DNA of 64,000 nucleotides from Mucilaginibacter sp. L3T2-6 (GCF_030519355.1 NZ_JAUMKC010000014.1:1-64000), one strand, 5' to 3'. Shown: positions 37,901-46,336, counted from the stretch's first letter. The notes: a model not told the origin generated them from the sequence alone. Made by a program: numbers and translations.

Positions 37901-39267
37901 ATAATGATCTCACCAAATGCAGCGCTGTTTCGGATACGGGATGCGGACAGGAATACTTCCTCATCCATTTCCTGCTGGGTGAAGCGGCCCGAAGTTTTAC
38001 GCAATGCCAGGTGGTGCATGGTCGCTTCTACAATAATAACAGCGCCATCTACAATGAGCCCGAAATCAATCGCGCCTAAGGACATCAGGTTGGCCGAGAC
38101 ACCAAAAAGGTTCATCAATGAAAGCGCGAACAGTAGCGATAACGGGATAGCGGAGGCAACAATTAAGCCGGCCCGCCAGTTACCTAAAAACAGCACCAAT
38201 ACGAAGATCACGATCAGTGCGCCCTCGGTCAGATTTCGCTCCACCGTACTGATCGCGCGGTTAATGAGATTAGTACGGTCAAGGAACGGCTCGATGATCA
38301 CATCATTCGGCAAGGACTTTTGTACCAGTTTCATGCGCTCTTTTACTAAGCCGACCACTTCGGCGCTGTTAGCCCCTTTAGTCATCAGTACGATGCCGCC
38401 GACCACTTCCTTTTCGCCGTTATAGGTCATCGCCCCGTAGCGTGGCGGTGAACCCAGTTGTATTTTGGCGACATTCTTTACCAGTATCGGTACACCATTA
38501 GGTTGGCGTTTAATGATCGTGTTTTCAATATCAGGGATGCCCGACATCAAACCCACACCCCTGATAAAATAGGCATTTGGTTTTTTGTCTATGTAAGCCC
38601 CACCCGTATTCTGGTTGTTTTTCTCCAAAGCGGTAAATACCTCCGGGATGGTTACATCCATTGCCTTGAGCTTATCCGGGTCGAGGGCGACCTCGAATTG
38701 TTTGGCCACCCCGCCAAAGGCAGTAACTTCCGCAACGCCCGCAATACCGTACAGCTGGCGCACTACGATCCAGTCCTGCATCGTGCGCAGGTCCATCGCC
38801 GAATATTTCTTTTCGCTTCCTTTTTTGGGGTGTAATATATATTGGTAGATCTCTCCCAGGCCCGTGGTAACGGGTGCCATCTCCGGCCTGCCGGTACCTT
38901 TGGGGATCTGCTCCTGTACCTCGTTCAGCTTCTCGGCGATCAGCTGACGGGCGAAATAAACATCCACGGATTCTTTGAAAACGATGGTTATGACACTCAG
39001 CCCGAAACGGGACATAGAGCGCATTTCGGTAATATTGGGCAGATTGGACAGCGAACGTTCTACCGGGTAGGTAATAAACTGCTCCACTTCCTGCGCGGCC
39101 AGCGTGGGTGCTTTGGTGATCACCTGCACCTGGTTATTGGTAATATCGGGTAAAGCATCTACCGGGATCTGAGAAGTGCTCCATATACCCCAGGCAATTA
39201 ACGCCAGGGTAAAAAAGCCGATCACCAGTTTATTACGGATGCTGAACCGTATAATGGCATCTAACAT
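34933..39267 (-). CDS. heavy-metal RND permease (CzcA/CusA family) fused to TolC-like outer-membrane protein
   Basis: A 1444-residue protein. Residues 1 to about 1035 are a complete RND pump with 12 membrane segments and the HME signature GAIDFGLIVDGAVIIVE, which resembles zinc/cobalt/nickel CzcA more than copper CusA. A linker follows, then a signal-peptide-like segment (VKKTVLALLVLGVTLPAFSQ, from about 1041), then a TolC-type channel protein with four long helical parts (about 1060-1444). A fused pump and channel would guarantee equal amounts, but the channel part must reach the outer membrane, so internal cleavage is possible. The ATG at 39267 is chosen over one 13 codons upstream. It is the first large gene of the efflux run. 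Confidence 0.9.
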   Translation of the reverse strand: MLDAIIRFSIRNKLVIGFFTLALIAWGIWSTSQIPVDALPDITNNQVQVITKAPTLAAQEVEQFITYPVERSLSNLPNITEMRSMSRFGLSVITIVFKESVDVYFARQLIAEKLNEVQEQIPKGTGRPEMAPVTTGLGEIYQYILHPKKGSEKKYSAMDLRTMQDWIVVRQLYGIAGVAEVTAFGGVAKQFEVALDPDKLKAMDVTIPEVFTALEKNNQNTGGAYIDKKPNAYFIRGVGLMSGIPDIENTIIKRQPNGVPILVKNVAKIQLGSPPRYGAMTYNGEKEVVGGIVLMTKGANSAEVVGLVKERMKLVQKSLPNDVIIEPFLDRTNLINRAISTVERNLTEGALIVIFVLVLFLGNWRAGLIVASAIPLSLLFALSLMNLFGVSANLMSLGAIDFGLIVDGAVIIVEATMHHLALRKTSGRFTQQEMDEEVFLSASRIRNSAAFGEIIILVVYIPILTLTGIEGKMFRPMAQTVGFAILGALLLSLTYIPMMSALFLSKDAEPKRTFSDRMIGFFQRRYEPILKAAIRFKYQVVAVAVVLMIISIFIFSRMGGEFIPQLEEGDYAIEFVLPQGTSLSQTTETIMQAERMLRKYPEVKMVVGKTGSADVATDPMPPEASDLMVILKDKSEWPDGKSFYELADDMRNTLADIPGVIVEPSQPIQMRFNELMTGVKQDVAVKIFGENLDTLNLLAAKVAQAIKPVQGVTQPQVERVSGLPQITVKYDRARMANYGLNIEDVNQVISTAFAGNTTGSIYENERRFDLVVRLDSAHRNAIENVSELFIPTPDGNQVPLSQVATVAYETGPAQISRENARRRIVVSFNVTGRDVESVVKEVQAKLNTKVPLPTGYYYTYGGTFENLRQASARLMIAVPAALLLIFILLYFTFKSLKQATLIFTAIPMSAIGGVFALLLRGMPFSISAGVGFIALFGVAVLNGIVLIGTFNQLAKDGVEDIMERIYQGTKDRLRPVLMTATVASLGFLPMAVSTSAGAEVQKPLATVVIGGLLTATLLTLVVLPLLYLIFTKAGNHSSGKVKKTVLALLVLGVTLPAFSQTTQPATRITLNGAYEMAIQNNLQLRSSALKIDQRKELGKTSFTLPKTGVFVENEDINPQDQKGILKIGLSQSLDWPGLYKARKNLLAEQTRSAEYSRDAQVMEVKKNIAGTYYNLWYYQSKQSLWQRLDSIYGTLAKAAVLRVKTGENAGLDSIAAQAKAKETKVQLRLIQKDIKNQQEALKRLLNTTSALLPDSLPLNKVILAGTQADTVAHPLLKIQQQQVNIAGAELKVAGQSQMPSFEGRFFSQRLYGVSPPYSGFSVTVGIPIFGRGQYRHGIKAAQLEKSYQQTVLTDQQLAFSTSYHQEIEQLQKNSDLLDYYTSTGLKQADAIIKAANLSYRSGEIGFAELSQYLTQAIDIQRNYLEVLNEYNQSAIQLNYYTNSK

Positions 39268-39349
39268 AAAATAATTGCTGAAATGAAATAGATAAGACAC
39301 ATTCACTCCGTTTAAAGGAAGAATGCACAGTTAAATAAATAGGGGAAGA

Positions 39350-39667
39350 TTATACGGATTGTGGGGGCTGCCAGACGGAGAGAGGCTGGTCCTGTAAAGC
39401 GGAGATTTTGCTGTCAGGATATTGACTTTTAACGATTTTGAAAAATACGATGGTCAGGGGCTTTGATGTAAGCGTCCTTGCCGTAGAACAGCACGAACAG
39501 GTACAAAAAGGCGGGCACACTTCCTGGCCGCTATGCTCTTTTGCCGAATGACTGCTATGAAAGGAAGTGCTGAAAATAAAATTGGAGGCAATATCTTCCT
39601 TATCCTGACAGGGCATCAGGGAAAGTAGAGTCATATAAATACTGAAGACGATCGCCAGGTACTTCAT
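39350..39667 (-). CDS. DUF6660-like small secreted protein
   Basis: A 105-residue protein with a signal peptide (about 1-18) and a cysteine-rich centre, CPPFCTCSCCSTAR. Short proteins of this kind are commonly the first gene of CzcA operons in Bacteroidota (DUF6660, named from memory). It may bind metal in the periplasm. The start at 39667 restores the signal peptide. It lies 82 nt upstream of the permease fusion gene. Confidence 0.65.
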   Translation of the reverse strand: MKYLAIVFSIYMTLLSLMPCQDKEDIASNFIFSTSFHSSHSAKEHSGQEVCPPFCTCSCCSTARTLTSKPLTIVFFKIVKSQYPDSKISALQDQPLSVWQPPQSV

Positions 39668-40401
39668 TTTTACAAAGTTAGTGAATAAATCATCATTAGC
39701 AATTACCCGTTTAACAGCCATTTTTTTATGTAAGATAAGCGATAGGCGCTACCTGCGTTTCTCTTTCATCAATTGGGATCATCCGGGCAGCCCCCCTCTT
39801 GCTCATTTGGATTGGAAAGGGGCCGGGCTGAATCCGCTGTATCTTCTCCCGAAGGATGCCGCTGCCATCCCTGCTGCATTCCCCTTGCCCTCCCATCAGG
39901 CTCATCCATTTGCTTTGCTGCATTCCTTCGCCAGATTCCGGGCCGCGCTGCAAGAGCCTGCCTGCCGTATGCCCCATCCGCTTTGCCGAATAAGACCGTA
40001 CGCTCCGCTTAACCTGGCTTATTCATCCCGCTCATCCGGCAGGCAGGCACTTGCTTTCCACTGGGCAATAAGTCTGACACATCGCCAATTGTGTAGGAGT
40101 TCGCTTTATAAACCAGGGAGTTTATACCAGCTATTTTTTGATTTAATTTTTACGCGAACGGGTAAAAAGCGCAGCTAAATTGTTGACCGTTTTCTTTTTT
40201 GGAAGAGGCCAAAAGCTTACGGCATAATGAATAAGCTCGTTCCTCCCTTATTCAGCCTCCGGCACTTATTCCGTTTCCTTTTGTCTTGCTGCGGTCAACA
40301 TGTGCGGCTTTCTTTTTTCCCTTTTTCTTTTAAAAATAATAATCAGGACAGGCAAGGCGAAGAGAGATGCGGAACAGATTTATTCACTCAACAAAAAAGA
40401 C
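39668..40401. other. non-coding, GC-rich structured stretch at start of mobile block
   Basis: About 730 bases with no gene I accept. Open frames cross it on both strands, but none has a family pattern. It holds nested inverted repeats described separately (39956-40048). GC content by eye is higher than in both flanks. It separates the minus-strand metal genes from the plus-strand PRTRC block, so it is a likely element edge, transfer origin or large promoter region. Confidence 0.5.
39956..40048. repeat. nested inverted repeats
   Basis: Outer arms GCCTGCCTGCCG (39956-39967) and CGGCAGGCAGGC (40037-40048) are exact complements. Inner arms GAATAAG (39988-39994) and CTTATTC (40018-40024) are also exact. 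Together they can form a long interrupted hairpin of about 93 nt. Confidence 0.7.
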
Positions 40402-40893
40402 ATGGCAAACTGGTGCAGTAACACGGTAGAATTTATTGGCGAACACAGCCAATTTGAGTATTTGGAGGTCCTTTTTACAGCGATAGCTGCAAAAGAAAAG
40501 AAAGAAGGCAAAGGGCAATTACCCCTCTTTGTAAACGAACGGGATAGCGGATACCTTTTCGATACCCGATGGGAAGGCGGCATACTGTATTACGAAACGA
40601 AATGGTCGCCGAATTTTGAGGTGATGAAGCGCATCGCCGAACATTTTAGCATCGGGTTTATTCACCGCTACGCCGAACCCGGAAACATGGTCTATGGCGA
40701 AGGAACCTATAAGGATGGCGTATTTACGGATGTTTTTTTAACATCCGATGACTACGGCCTATGCGGGTATGACGAGAAGAGCGATACCTATTGCTTTGAA
40801 GGCAATACTTACGAAAGCAATGATGAAATATTAGAAATCCTTTTGGAAAGGAAGAAAGCGATTAAAGCATTGCAGGATGCAAACAACGGGTAA
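40402..40893 (+). CDS. Api92/YubB-like (DUF1281 type) protein
   Basis: A 163-residue protein starting MANWCSNTVEFIGEH. The WCxN start and the later WSPNFEVMKRIAEHFSIGFIHRYAEPG are typical of the ferredoxin-like Api92/YubB proteins that occur on plasmids and conjugative elements. No biochemical role is known. The ATG at 40402 is chosen because the WCSN motif begins the domain; a longer frame adds unrelated residues. It leads into the PRTRC genes 28 nt later. Confidence 0.7.
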   Translation: MANWCSNTVEFIGEHSQFEYLEVLFTAIAAKEKKEGKGQLPLFVNERDSGYLFDTRWEGGILYYETKWSPNFEVMKRIAEHFSIGFIHRYAEPGNMVYGEGTYKDGVFTDVFLTSDDYGLCGYDEKSDTYCFEGNTYESNDEILEILLERKKAIKALQDANNG

Positions 40894-40920
40894 AGCTAAA
40901 ATCACATCAAATAAAATAAT

Positions 40921-41241
40921 ATGACACGTTCTAACATACACATCACCCTAAGCAACGGCAGAAAACTCAAATGTGTTGCCGAAAGCAGCAGCGCACCGGA
41001 ACAGGGCTACATCGTGGAAGATTTAATACTCCCCCTGTTGGCATTGGAAGACGGAACTGCCGAATTAAAACTGTTAACGGAACATTGCACAATGGGCGAA
41101 CAGCGGATAAATGCCACCTACAGGTATGAGATCAACCTGCTGAAAAAAAGGGTTTCGTTCTTTGAAGAAGGGTACGACTTCGGCAAGGGCAAGTTTGAGC
41201 GGGGCGAGGACATAACGCAACGCTACAACGACTACCTCTAG
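40921..41241 (+). CDS. unknown protein of PRTRC block
   Basis: A 106-residue protein that is mostly beta strand with charged turns. It starts with MTRSNIHITLSNGRKLKCVA and ends RGEDITQRYNDYL. No signal peptide or membrane part is seen. I do not recognise the family. It is on the PRTRC strand between the Api92-like gene and protein E. Confidence 0.6.
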   Translation: MTRSNIHITLSNGRKLKCVAESSSAPEQGYIVEDLILPLLALEDGTAELKLLTEHCTMGEQRINATYRYEINLLKKRVSFFEEGYDFGKGKFERGEDITQRYNDYL

Positions 41242-41301
41242 ATGATAAAGTCCTGAAAACAGGCACCTGAACATAATTTATAATCCATTAAAATCAATAA
41301 C

Positions 41302-41892
41302 ATGACGACTAACTTTTTTGAAATCATAGCAGGGCTGAACATTCCCGGCAACTGGAAAATAACCATTCAAACTGAAGATAATACAGCATTTACCGTATCA
41401 GCCTTGTTCACGGCATTGCAATGCGGGGATAACGCCGCTAAAGCTATACCGCCAATGTTGCTGAATGGTACAGCATCAGAACTTGATAATGGCTTTTTTG
41501 AAACTATAACCGTCCCCGTACAGCAAACCGCAGGTTTATACACCAATATGGAAAGCTACCTCAAAGGATTGGAAGCTGCTAAACTGGCATCTAAACAGGA
41601 ACAGGACAACCGGGAAAAGGCAAGAAAACAAGCTGCTGCTAATAAGGATAACGGCGACATTGTCGTGCCCGATTCCAAAATCAGCAAGGAGGAAAAGAAA
41701 AAAGCTTATGATGATACCATGCAGGAGGTCTCAGAACTGATTAAAAAATTAAAGTTCAGCGATGCCCTGCACATCCTGCCGTCCATAGCCGATTACCCGC
41801 ACAAGGAAGGCGAACTGAAAAAAAAGACCGACTACCTGAAAACGCAAATATCGCTTTACGAAAAAGCCCTTATCAATTTTAACGCCGAATAA
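41302..41892 (+). CDS. PRTRC system protein E
   Basis: A 196-residue protein. The N-terminal part (MTTNFFEIIAGLNIPGNWKI) and the Lys/Ala-rich coiled middle (about 90-145) match PRTRC protein E in my reading. PRTRC cassettes (ParB-related, ThiF-related) occur on plasmids and integrative elements and have no proven function. It heads the E, C, F, B, ThiF order seen here. The C-terminal DALHILPSIADYPHKEGELKKK part is helical. Confidence 0.75.
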   Translation: MTTNFFEIIAGLNIPGNWKITIQTEDNTAFTVSALFTALQCGDNAAKAIPPMLLNGTASELDNGFFETITVPVQQTAGLYTNMESYLKGLEAAKLASKQEQDNREKARKQAAANKDNGDIVVPDSKISKEEKKKAYDDTMQEVSELIKKLKFSDALHILPSIADYPHKEGELKKKTDYLKTQISLYEKALINFNAE

Positions 41893-41904
41893 AACCATAC
41901 CGCT

Positions 41905-42123
41905 ATGTTATTGACCAGCATATTACCAAGGGTGTTTTTACACAAAGAGAACGGACAGGAAGTCCGTTTGACCGACCCCAACAACAACTTTAGCCCGGAA
42001 GCCGTGCTGAACTTCTACTCGGGAACGTATCCCATCCTGACTACTGCCAAAATTAACGGTCCTGAAATCAAAAGGGATGAGATACAATACAGCTTCGTTT
42101 CTACCATTGGTACGAAAGGATAA
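41905..42123 (+). CDS. PRTRC system protein C
   Basis: A 72-residue protein: PRVFLHKENGQEVRLTDPNN opens it and YSGTYPILTTAKINGPE follows. The length and pattern match PRTRC protein C. It starts 12 nt after the stop of protein E. Confidence 0.85.
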   Translation: MLLTSILPRVFLHKENGQEVRLTDPNNNFSPEAVLNFYSGTYPILTTAKINGPEIKRDEIQYSFVSTIGTKG

Positions 42124-42185
42124 TTTATGAAGGATTTGATTAGCAATACGAACGGCAGGGTAACCCTGCCTAAAACTACCAAACA

Positions 42186-43322
42186 ATGCAAACTCTATCA
42201 GCAGCTACAGTCATTCAGCAAGGAATTGGACAGGTTACCCGATGCGCGGGAGGTCAGCCGGAACAACCCCCGGTCAGCCCCTGCGGATTTACTGCCGATG
42301 GTTTTCTAAGCCATCGCTTTTTACCGCTGTATGAACCCGCTACAGAACTGCCCGAAATAAAAGATTTGGAAACGGGAGTGTTTAACTCCCTTTCCATACT
42401 TGAAAAGCAATATGATATCAAAGTAATGGATGTCCGCGATAAGCCTTATCCTTATAATATCCTACTTGCTTACTGGAATGCGGAGCGACAGGTTTGTAAA
42501 GAAAAAAGCTACACCGAACTGTTTATCATCAGCGATGATACCGATCAGGTGAAACTGGCGACCAAAGAATACGTATCCACCGGCCACACGCTTTACTATA
42601 TCCCTGTGCTGCCCCTTTACCGCTTATTGAAAAGCGGTAAAGATAAGCGGAGTGCTGAACTATTGTTATCGGTTTGCGCTTACCTCTATCATATGACGGG
42701 TGTCCCTTATTACAGGGATGAGGATAGTTACTTATTCTACCACTATGAAATGTTGGAAGACTGGATAGAGAACGACTTTGACCAAATGGATGAGCAGGAT
42801 ATTAATCTACACCGGTCAGCCCTGCATTCGGCGAAATACTATGGCGACATCATGCAACGCAAGCTATTCAATAAATACCATCTTGACCATTTTCAGGAAA
42901 GGGTACAGCAATTTCGTACGCATAACGATTTTTCAGAAGAATGCCTTAAACTGGCGAAAAGCGCTTTAGATATTTGGGCTTCTTTTCCCGATGCTCACCT
43001 ATTCAAACACATCGGCAATAGCTTTCCTGAAAAGGAAGAAAGCAACGAAGAATACGATGATGAGTACGATGACGAAGAAAGCGACAGCACCATACGCTTA
43101 TCCGAAATAGTCCACTTTATTGCGGAGAATGACGGGAGCCTATACGATAGCCTGGCCGAAATGGTCAATAGTGAATTCAATGAAAAGTGCCATACGCAAG
43201 AACCCGTATTGGTAAAGATTTATGACCAACAACTGGATGGAAATAATGACACCCTTGATTTTGAACGCCGTCTTTTTGCGCTCATTGATAACTTATGTAT
43301 GCTTTTAAATGATTTGCCATGA
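42186..43322 (+). CDS. PRTRC system protein F
   Basis: A 378-residue protein with DGFLSHRFLPLYEPATELPE near residue 38 and an acidic stretch EEYDDEYDDEESDS at about 288-301. Order and length fit PRTRC protein F. It overlaps protein B by 4 nt. A second frame (42127-42309, 60 aa) overlaps its first 40 codons, so the true start is not certain. The acidic stretch suggests a flexible binding part. Confidence 0.72.
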   Translation: MQTLSAATVIQQGIGQVTRCAGGQPEQPPVSPCGFTADGFLSHRFLPLYEPATELPEIKDLETGVFNSLSILEKQYDIKVMDVRDKPYPYNILLAYWNAERQVCKEKSYTELFIISDDTDQVKLATKEYVSTGHTLYYIPVLPLYRLLKSGKDKRSAELLLSVCAYLYHMTGVPYYRDEDSYLFYHYEMLEDWIENDFDQMDEQDINLHRSALHSAKYYGDIMQRKLFNKYHLDHFQERVQQFRTHNDFSEECLKLAKSALDIWASFPDAHLFKHIGNSFPEKEESNEEYDDEYDDEESDSTIRLSEIVHFIAENDGSLYDSLAEMVNSEFNEKCHTQEPVLVKIYDQQLDGNNDTLDFERRLFALIDNLCMLLNDLP

Positions 43323-44035
43323 AGAACCTCACCAATGCCTTTGGCTCGCTTTACCATCCGCAAAAAGCCTTGCTGATCTATCAACAGGAAAACAGCGATA
43401 AACAGGTGTATATAGAAAGTTATGATATTGACCCGCAGGGTCGCCCAATCAATGCGCACCCGCTTTCAGTTACTGAAGGAAGTGCTTTAGCTAAAGCTTT
43501 GCATAACAAAGAGTGCAAGAACACCGCCTTTCTAAAACCTGCGGGTTTGTTGCCGAAGAACCTGCTGTATCTGCACACCGAAAGAAACGGCTATGCAATT
43601 TGGCATACGCCCAAACAGAACAGGAAGCTGCTTTTTAAAGCGGGATTGGGTATTGATAGTGGTTACGCCAACATACCAGCCCTGATATGGAAAGCGACCA
43701 AAGACGGGCTTGCCATTTATGCGCTCACCCATGATAAAGCTATTGATTTAGATACCGAACTTTATCACGCCCCTTTCTTTAACACCTACAATGATGGAAA
43801 GGTATGCATGGGCAATGTCGCCATATCCATCAGCAAAAATTGTGGTTTGGAGGATTTTATAGCGCAATGGGAACAAGCCTTTTTTAACAGCTATTTCAGC
43901 CACATGATGCAAGGCCATAATCCGGTAAAAGGGAATATGGTGCAGCTGTGGCAAAGCCTTGTCGGCACTAAAAAGCAATTCCCTGTTAAAGCCTTAATAA
44001 CCACTAAGAAAACAATTAAAAGCCTCATCCGATGA
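43319..44035 (+). CDS. PRTRC system protein B
   Basis: A 238-residue protein. The middle part (GYANIPALIWKATKDGLAIYAL) and YHAPFFNTYNDGKVCMGNV match PRTRC protein B as I know it. It overlaps both the F gene (ATGA at 43319-43322) and the ThiF gene (ATGA at 44032-44035), a sign of strict coupling. Confidence 0.85.
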   Translation: MKNLTNAFGSLYHPQKALLIYQQENSDKQVYIESYDIDPQGRPINAHPLSVTEGSALAKALHNKECKNTAFLKPAGLLPKNLLYLHTERNGYAIWHTPKQNRKLLFKAGLGIDSGYANIPALIWKATKDGLAIYALTHDKAIDLDTELYHAPFFNTYNDGKVCMGNVAISISKNCGLEDFIAQWEQAFFNSYFSHMMQGHNPVKGNMVQLWQSLVGTKKQFPVKALITTKKTIKSLIR

Positions 44036-44838
44036 ACACATTAACTGCCATTCACATTACCGACAATTACCTCATCAACCCGACCAACCCCATTACCGTC
44101 AACCTTATCGGTGCCGGGGGTACAGGGAGCAATATGGTGATGGCTTTAGCTAAGATGAACCACGCCCTGACCGCATTAGGGCATCCCGGCCTGCAGGTTT
44201 ATCTTTATGATAATGACCGGGTGAGCGAAGCCAACCGGGGCAGGCAGTTATTTGCGGATAGCGAACTGGGTATGTTTAAATCCGCTGCGCTCATCGACCG
44301 CATTAACCGCTTTTTTGGAACGAACTGGAAAGCGGTAACGGAATTATTCAATCAAACAGGAATGAGTACTTTTCCTCATAATGGTAAAGCAAACCTGTAT
44401 ATCTCTTGCGTGGACAAAGTAGCTGCCCGTATGGATATAGCGGAGATATTGAAGGGGTTTTCCGCGAACTCCCGTTACGAGCGTAATAAACCACTTTACT
44501 GGATGGATTGTGGGAACAGTAAAGATACAGGGCAGGTGATTCTTTCTACAATTGAAGCGGTTAAACAACCGGAATCTGAACAATACAAAACCGTTGCCAA
44601 ACTGCCGATGGTAACCGATGAATTTAGAGGGTTATTGGAAGCCTCCGAAATAGACGATGATACGCCCAGCTGTTCTTTAGCGGAAGCACTGACCAAACAG
44701 GATTTATTTATCAATTCTACCTTAGCCAACCTCGGCGCATCCCTTTTATGGTCGTTGTTTCGTGAAGGGATGCTGTTCAACAGGGGCTTTTTCCTTAACC
44801 TTAAAGAGTTCAGGACTCAACCGTTGAAAGTGGGGTGA
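44032..44838 (+). CDS. PRTRC system ThiF-family protein
   Basis: A 268-residue E1-like adenylyltransferase. The nucleotide loop is GAGGTG (27-32), then LYDNDRVSEANRGRQLF with Asp60 and Asp62 and an Arg pair (70-71). ThiF/E1 enzymes activate the C-terminus of a ubiquitin-like protein by adenylation. No ubiquitin-like partner is seen nearby, although PRTRC protein C is short and strand-rich. The catalytic Cys is not clear by eye. Confidence 0.85.
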   Translation: MNTLTAIHITDNYLINPTNPITVNLIGAGGTGSNMVMALAKMNHALTALGHPGLQVYLYDNDRVSEANRGRQLFADSELGMFKSAALIDRINRFFGTNWKAVTELFNQTGMSTFPHNGKANLYISCVDKVAARMDIAEILKGFSANSRYERNKPLYWMDCGNSKDTGQVILSTIEAVKQPESEQYKTVAKLPMVTDEFRGLLEASEIDDDTPSCSLAEALTKQDLFINSTLANLGASLLWSLFREGMLFNRGFFLNLKEFRTQPLKVG

Positions 44839-44929
44839 GTTTGTAGAGGCGTACGTAAAATACCCAACAGCAATGCCTTTCAACCACCGAATTAAAAGTA
44901 TTTAACAATCTATTTTAATAAATTTGTTT

Positions 44930-45199
44930 ATGAATTCGACATTGATGCCAACCAAACCCGGTCAGATCTGCAAAATCGTTTCCGGCATTGCGGACATGGA
45001 ACCTGAAGAGGTTTATATCCTAACGGAAGACCCGTCTAAGTTTGAGAACGACGATGATATACTGGTCGTAAACCTTAAAGACCTCCAGCGGAATATCAAA
45101 AATCCGGCGAACGCTGAAAGAATTCCCGTACGGAAGGAAGAACTGGTAGTTGTGGGTGATGACCTCACTTCTTATGTGCACTCATGGAACAATAAATAA
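44930..45199 (+). CDS. small unknown protein 1
   Basis: An 89-residue acidic protein: PGQICKIVSGIADMEPEEVY then NDDDILVVNLKDLQRNI. It could be a small beta-barrel (SH3/KOW-like by pattern), but this is weak. It is the first of three short coupled genes after PRTRC. The ATG at 44930 is preferred to a TTG two codons upstream. Confidence 0.6.
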   Translation: MNSTLMPTKPGQICKIVSGIADMEPEEVYILTEDPSKFENDDDILVVNLKDLQRNIKNPANAERIPVRKEELVVVGDDLTSYVHSWNNK

Positions 45200-45202
45200 G
45201 GG

Positions 45203-45484
45203 GTGATGGAAATCATCCATACGCATAAAAGCTACTGGAAAGCCAATGATTACCCTTATATCAGGGTTGTCGAAATTTCCGAAAGCGAACTCCAGGAACT
45301 GATCGCACAGTTAAGCAGAATTGATATTATCGAATGGCTCATGTGGAATGACAGGAACGGTATTTACAGCGATGAATCATCAATCAGGGAATTCGGGCAG
45401 GTGATGACCATTGAAGAGGGCACTGAAATTATGCTGCGTCAGGCAGAAGAGAACAGAGTTATTAAAAATTTAACAGTAATATGA
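45203..45484 (+). CDS. small unknown protein 2
   Basis: A 93-residue soluble protein with ESELQELIAQLSRIDIIEWL in its centre. It starts 3 nt after small protein 1 (GTG at 45203 or ATG at 45206) and overlaps small protein 3 by 4 nt. No family is recognised. Confidence 0.6.
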   Translation: MMEIIHTHKSYWKANDYPYIRVVEISESELQELIAQLSRIDIIEWLMWNDRNGIYSDESSIREFGQVMTIEEGTEIMLRQAEENRVIKNLTVI

Positions 45485-45777
45485 TACAGGAAATTCACAA
45501 TCTGGAAGACGTCACGACATTTTTTCATGATCTGATTGAGGAGGGGGTAAATGCCCATCCCGATGAATTGTTTGAAAATTACGTGAGTATGGAGACCGGC
45601 GAGCCGGTATTTACAGCCGAACAAGCCGCACACCGGGATTTGCTGATGGAGACAAGTTTCAATTTATGTGAGAAAGCAGGTATTGATATTTATGATATGA
45701 TGCAGGAGATCTTTTTAAAAGATACGGGACTGGATCAGTTTATACCGCTTCCTTCTGAACGGGAAACCGATATGTGA
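45481..45777 (+). CDS. small unknown protein 3
   Basis: A 98-residue acidic helical protein (NLEDVTTFFHDLIEEGVNAH and later TSFNLCEKAGIDIYDMMQEI). Its ATG overlaps the stop of small protein 2. It ends 29 nt before the vsr-like gene. It resembles short accessory proteins of mobile elements, but no family is recognised. Confidence 0.6.
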   Translation: MIQEIHNLEDVTTFFHDLIEEGVNAHPDELFENYVSMETGEPVFTAEQAAHRDLLMETSFNLCEKAGIDIYDMMQEIFLKDTGLDQFIPLPSERETDM

Positions 45778-45806
45778 ACCCTATATATTAATTGAAAGTT
45801 ATATGA

Positions 45807-46235
45807 ATGGCTGATAGACATTCACCGGAAACCCGAAGCTACAATATGTCCCGTATCCCGGGCAAAAACACCAAACCTGAATTGCTGGTCAGGAAATTCC
45901 TTTTCTCAAAAGGATTCAGATACAGGCTGCACAACAAAGGCCTGCCCGGCACTCCTGATATTATTCTTCCCAAATATAAAACCGTCGTATTTATTAACGG
46001 GTGCTTCTGGCATGGGCATGATAGTTGTAAATATTTTAGTGTCCCGAAAACCCGTACCGAGTGGTGGCTTAATAAGATCAACAAAAATAAATTCAACGAT
46101 AATTTAGCGCATCAAAACCTGATTGAAGCAGGATGGAAAGTCATCTACATTTGGGGTTGTGAACTTAAAAAGACAACAATTGAACCTCGTTTGGCCCAAT
46201 TATCTGTTCAGATTCTGAAAAATTTGAAGTCCTGA
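45807..46235 (+). CDS. vsr: very-short-patch repair endonuclease (Vsr)
   Basis: A 142-residue PD-(D/E)XK-type nuclease. TPDIIL contains Asp51, FINGCFWHGHDSC has Cys66, His69, His71 and Cys74, and IWGCEL has Cys118, which match the magnesium and zinc ligands of E. coli Vsr in order and nearly in number. The E. coli His64 position is Asn64 here. Vsr nicks T:G mismatches made by deamination of 5-methylcytosine, so it protects the genome from the methyltransferase encoded next. It starts an AT-rich segment. Confidence 0.93.
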   Translation: MADRHSPETRSYNMSRIPGKNTKPELLVRKFLFSKGFRYRLHNKGLPGTPDIILPKYKTVVFINGCFWHGHDSCKYFSVPKTRTEWWLNKINKNKFNDNLAHQNLIEAGWKVIYIWGCELKKTTIEPRLAQLSVQILKNLKS

Positions 46236-46336
46236 TCTGTATTATTTGCGCAATGTTTTGATATTATTTTTTGTATGTTAGTAGATTTTTGATTACATTT
46301 TTCTACTTTGGTATAAAATTTTATATTACCTGAACT

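Noticed and set aside
39681..40178. 165-aa plus-strand open frame over the GC-rich gap
   Set aside because: Pro/Arg/Ser-rich low-complexity translation with no family pattern, crossing the nested inverted repeats; GC-rich sequence makes stop-free frames by chance.
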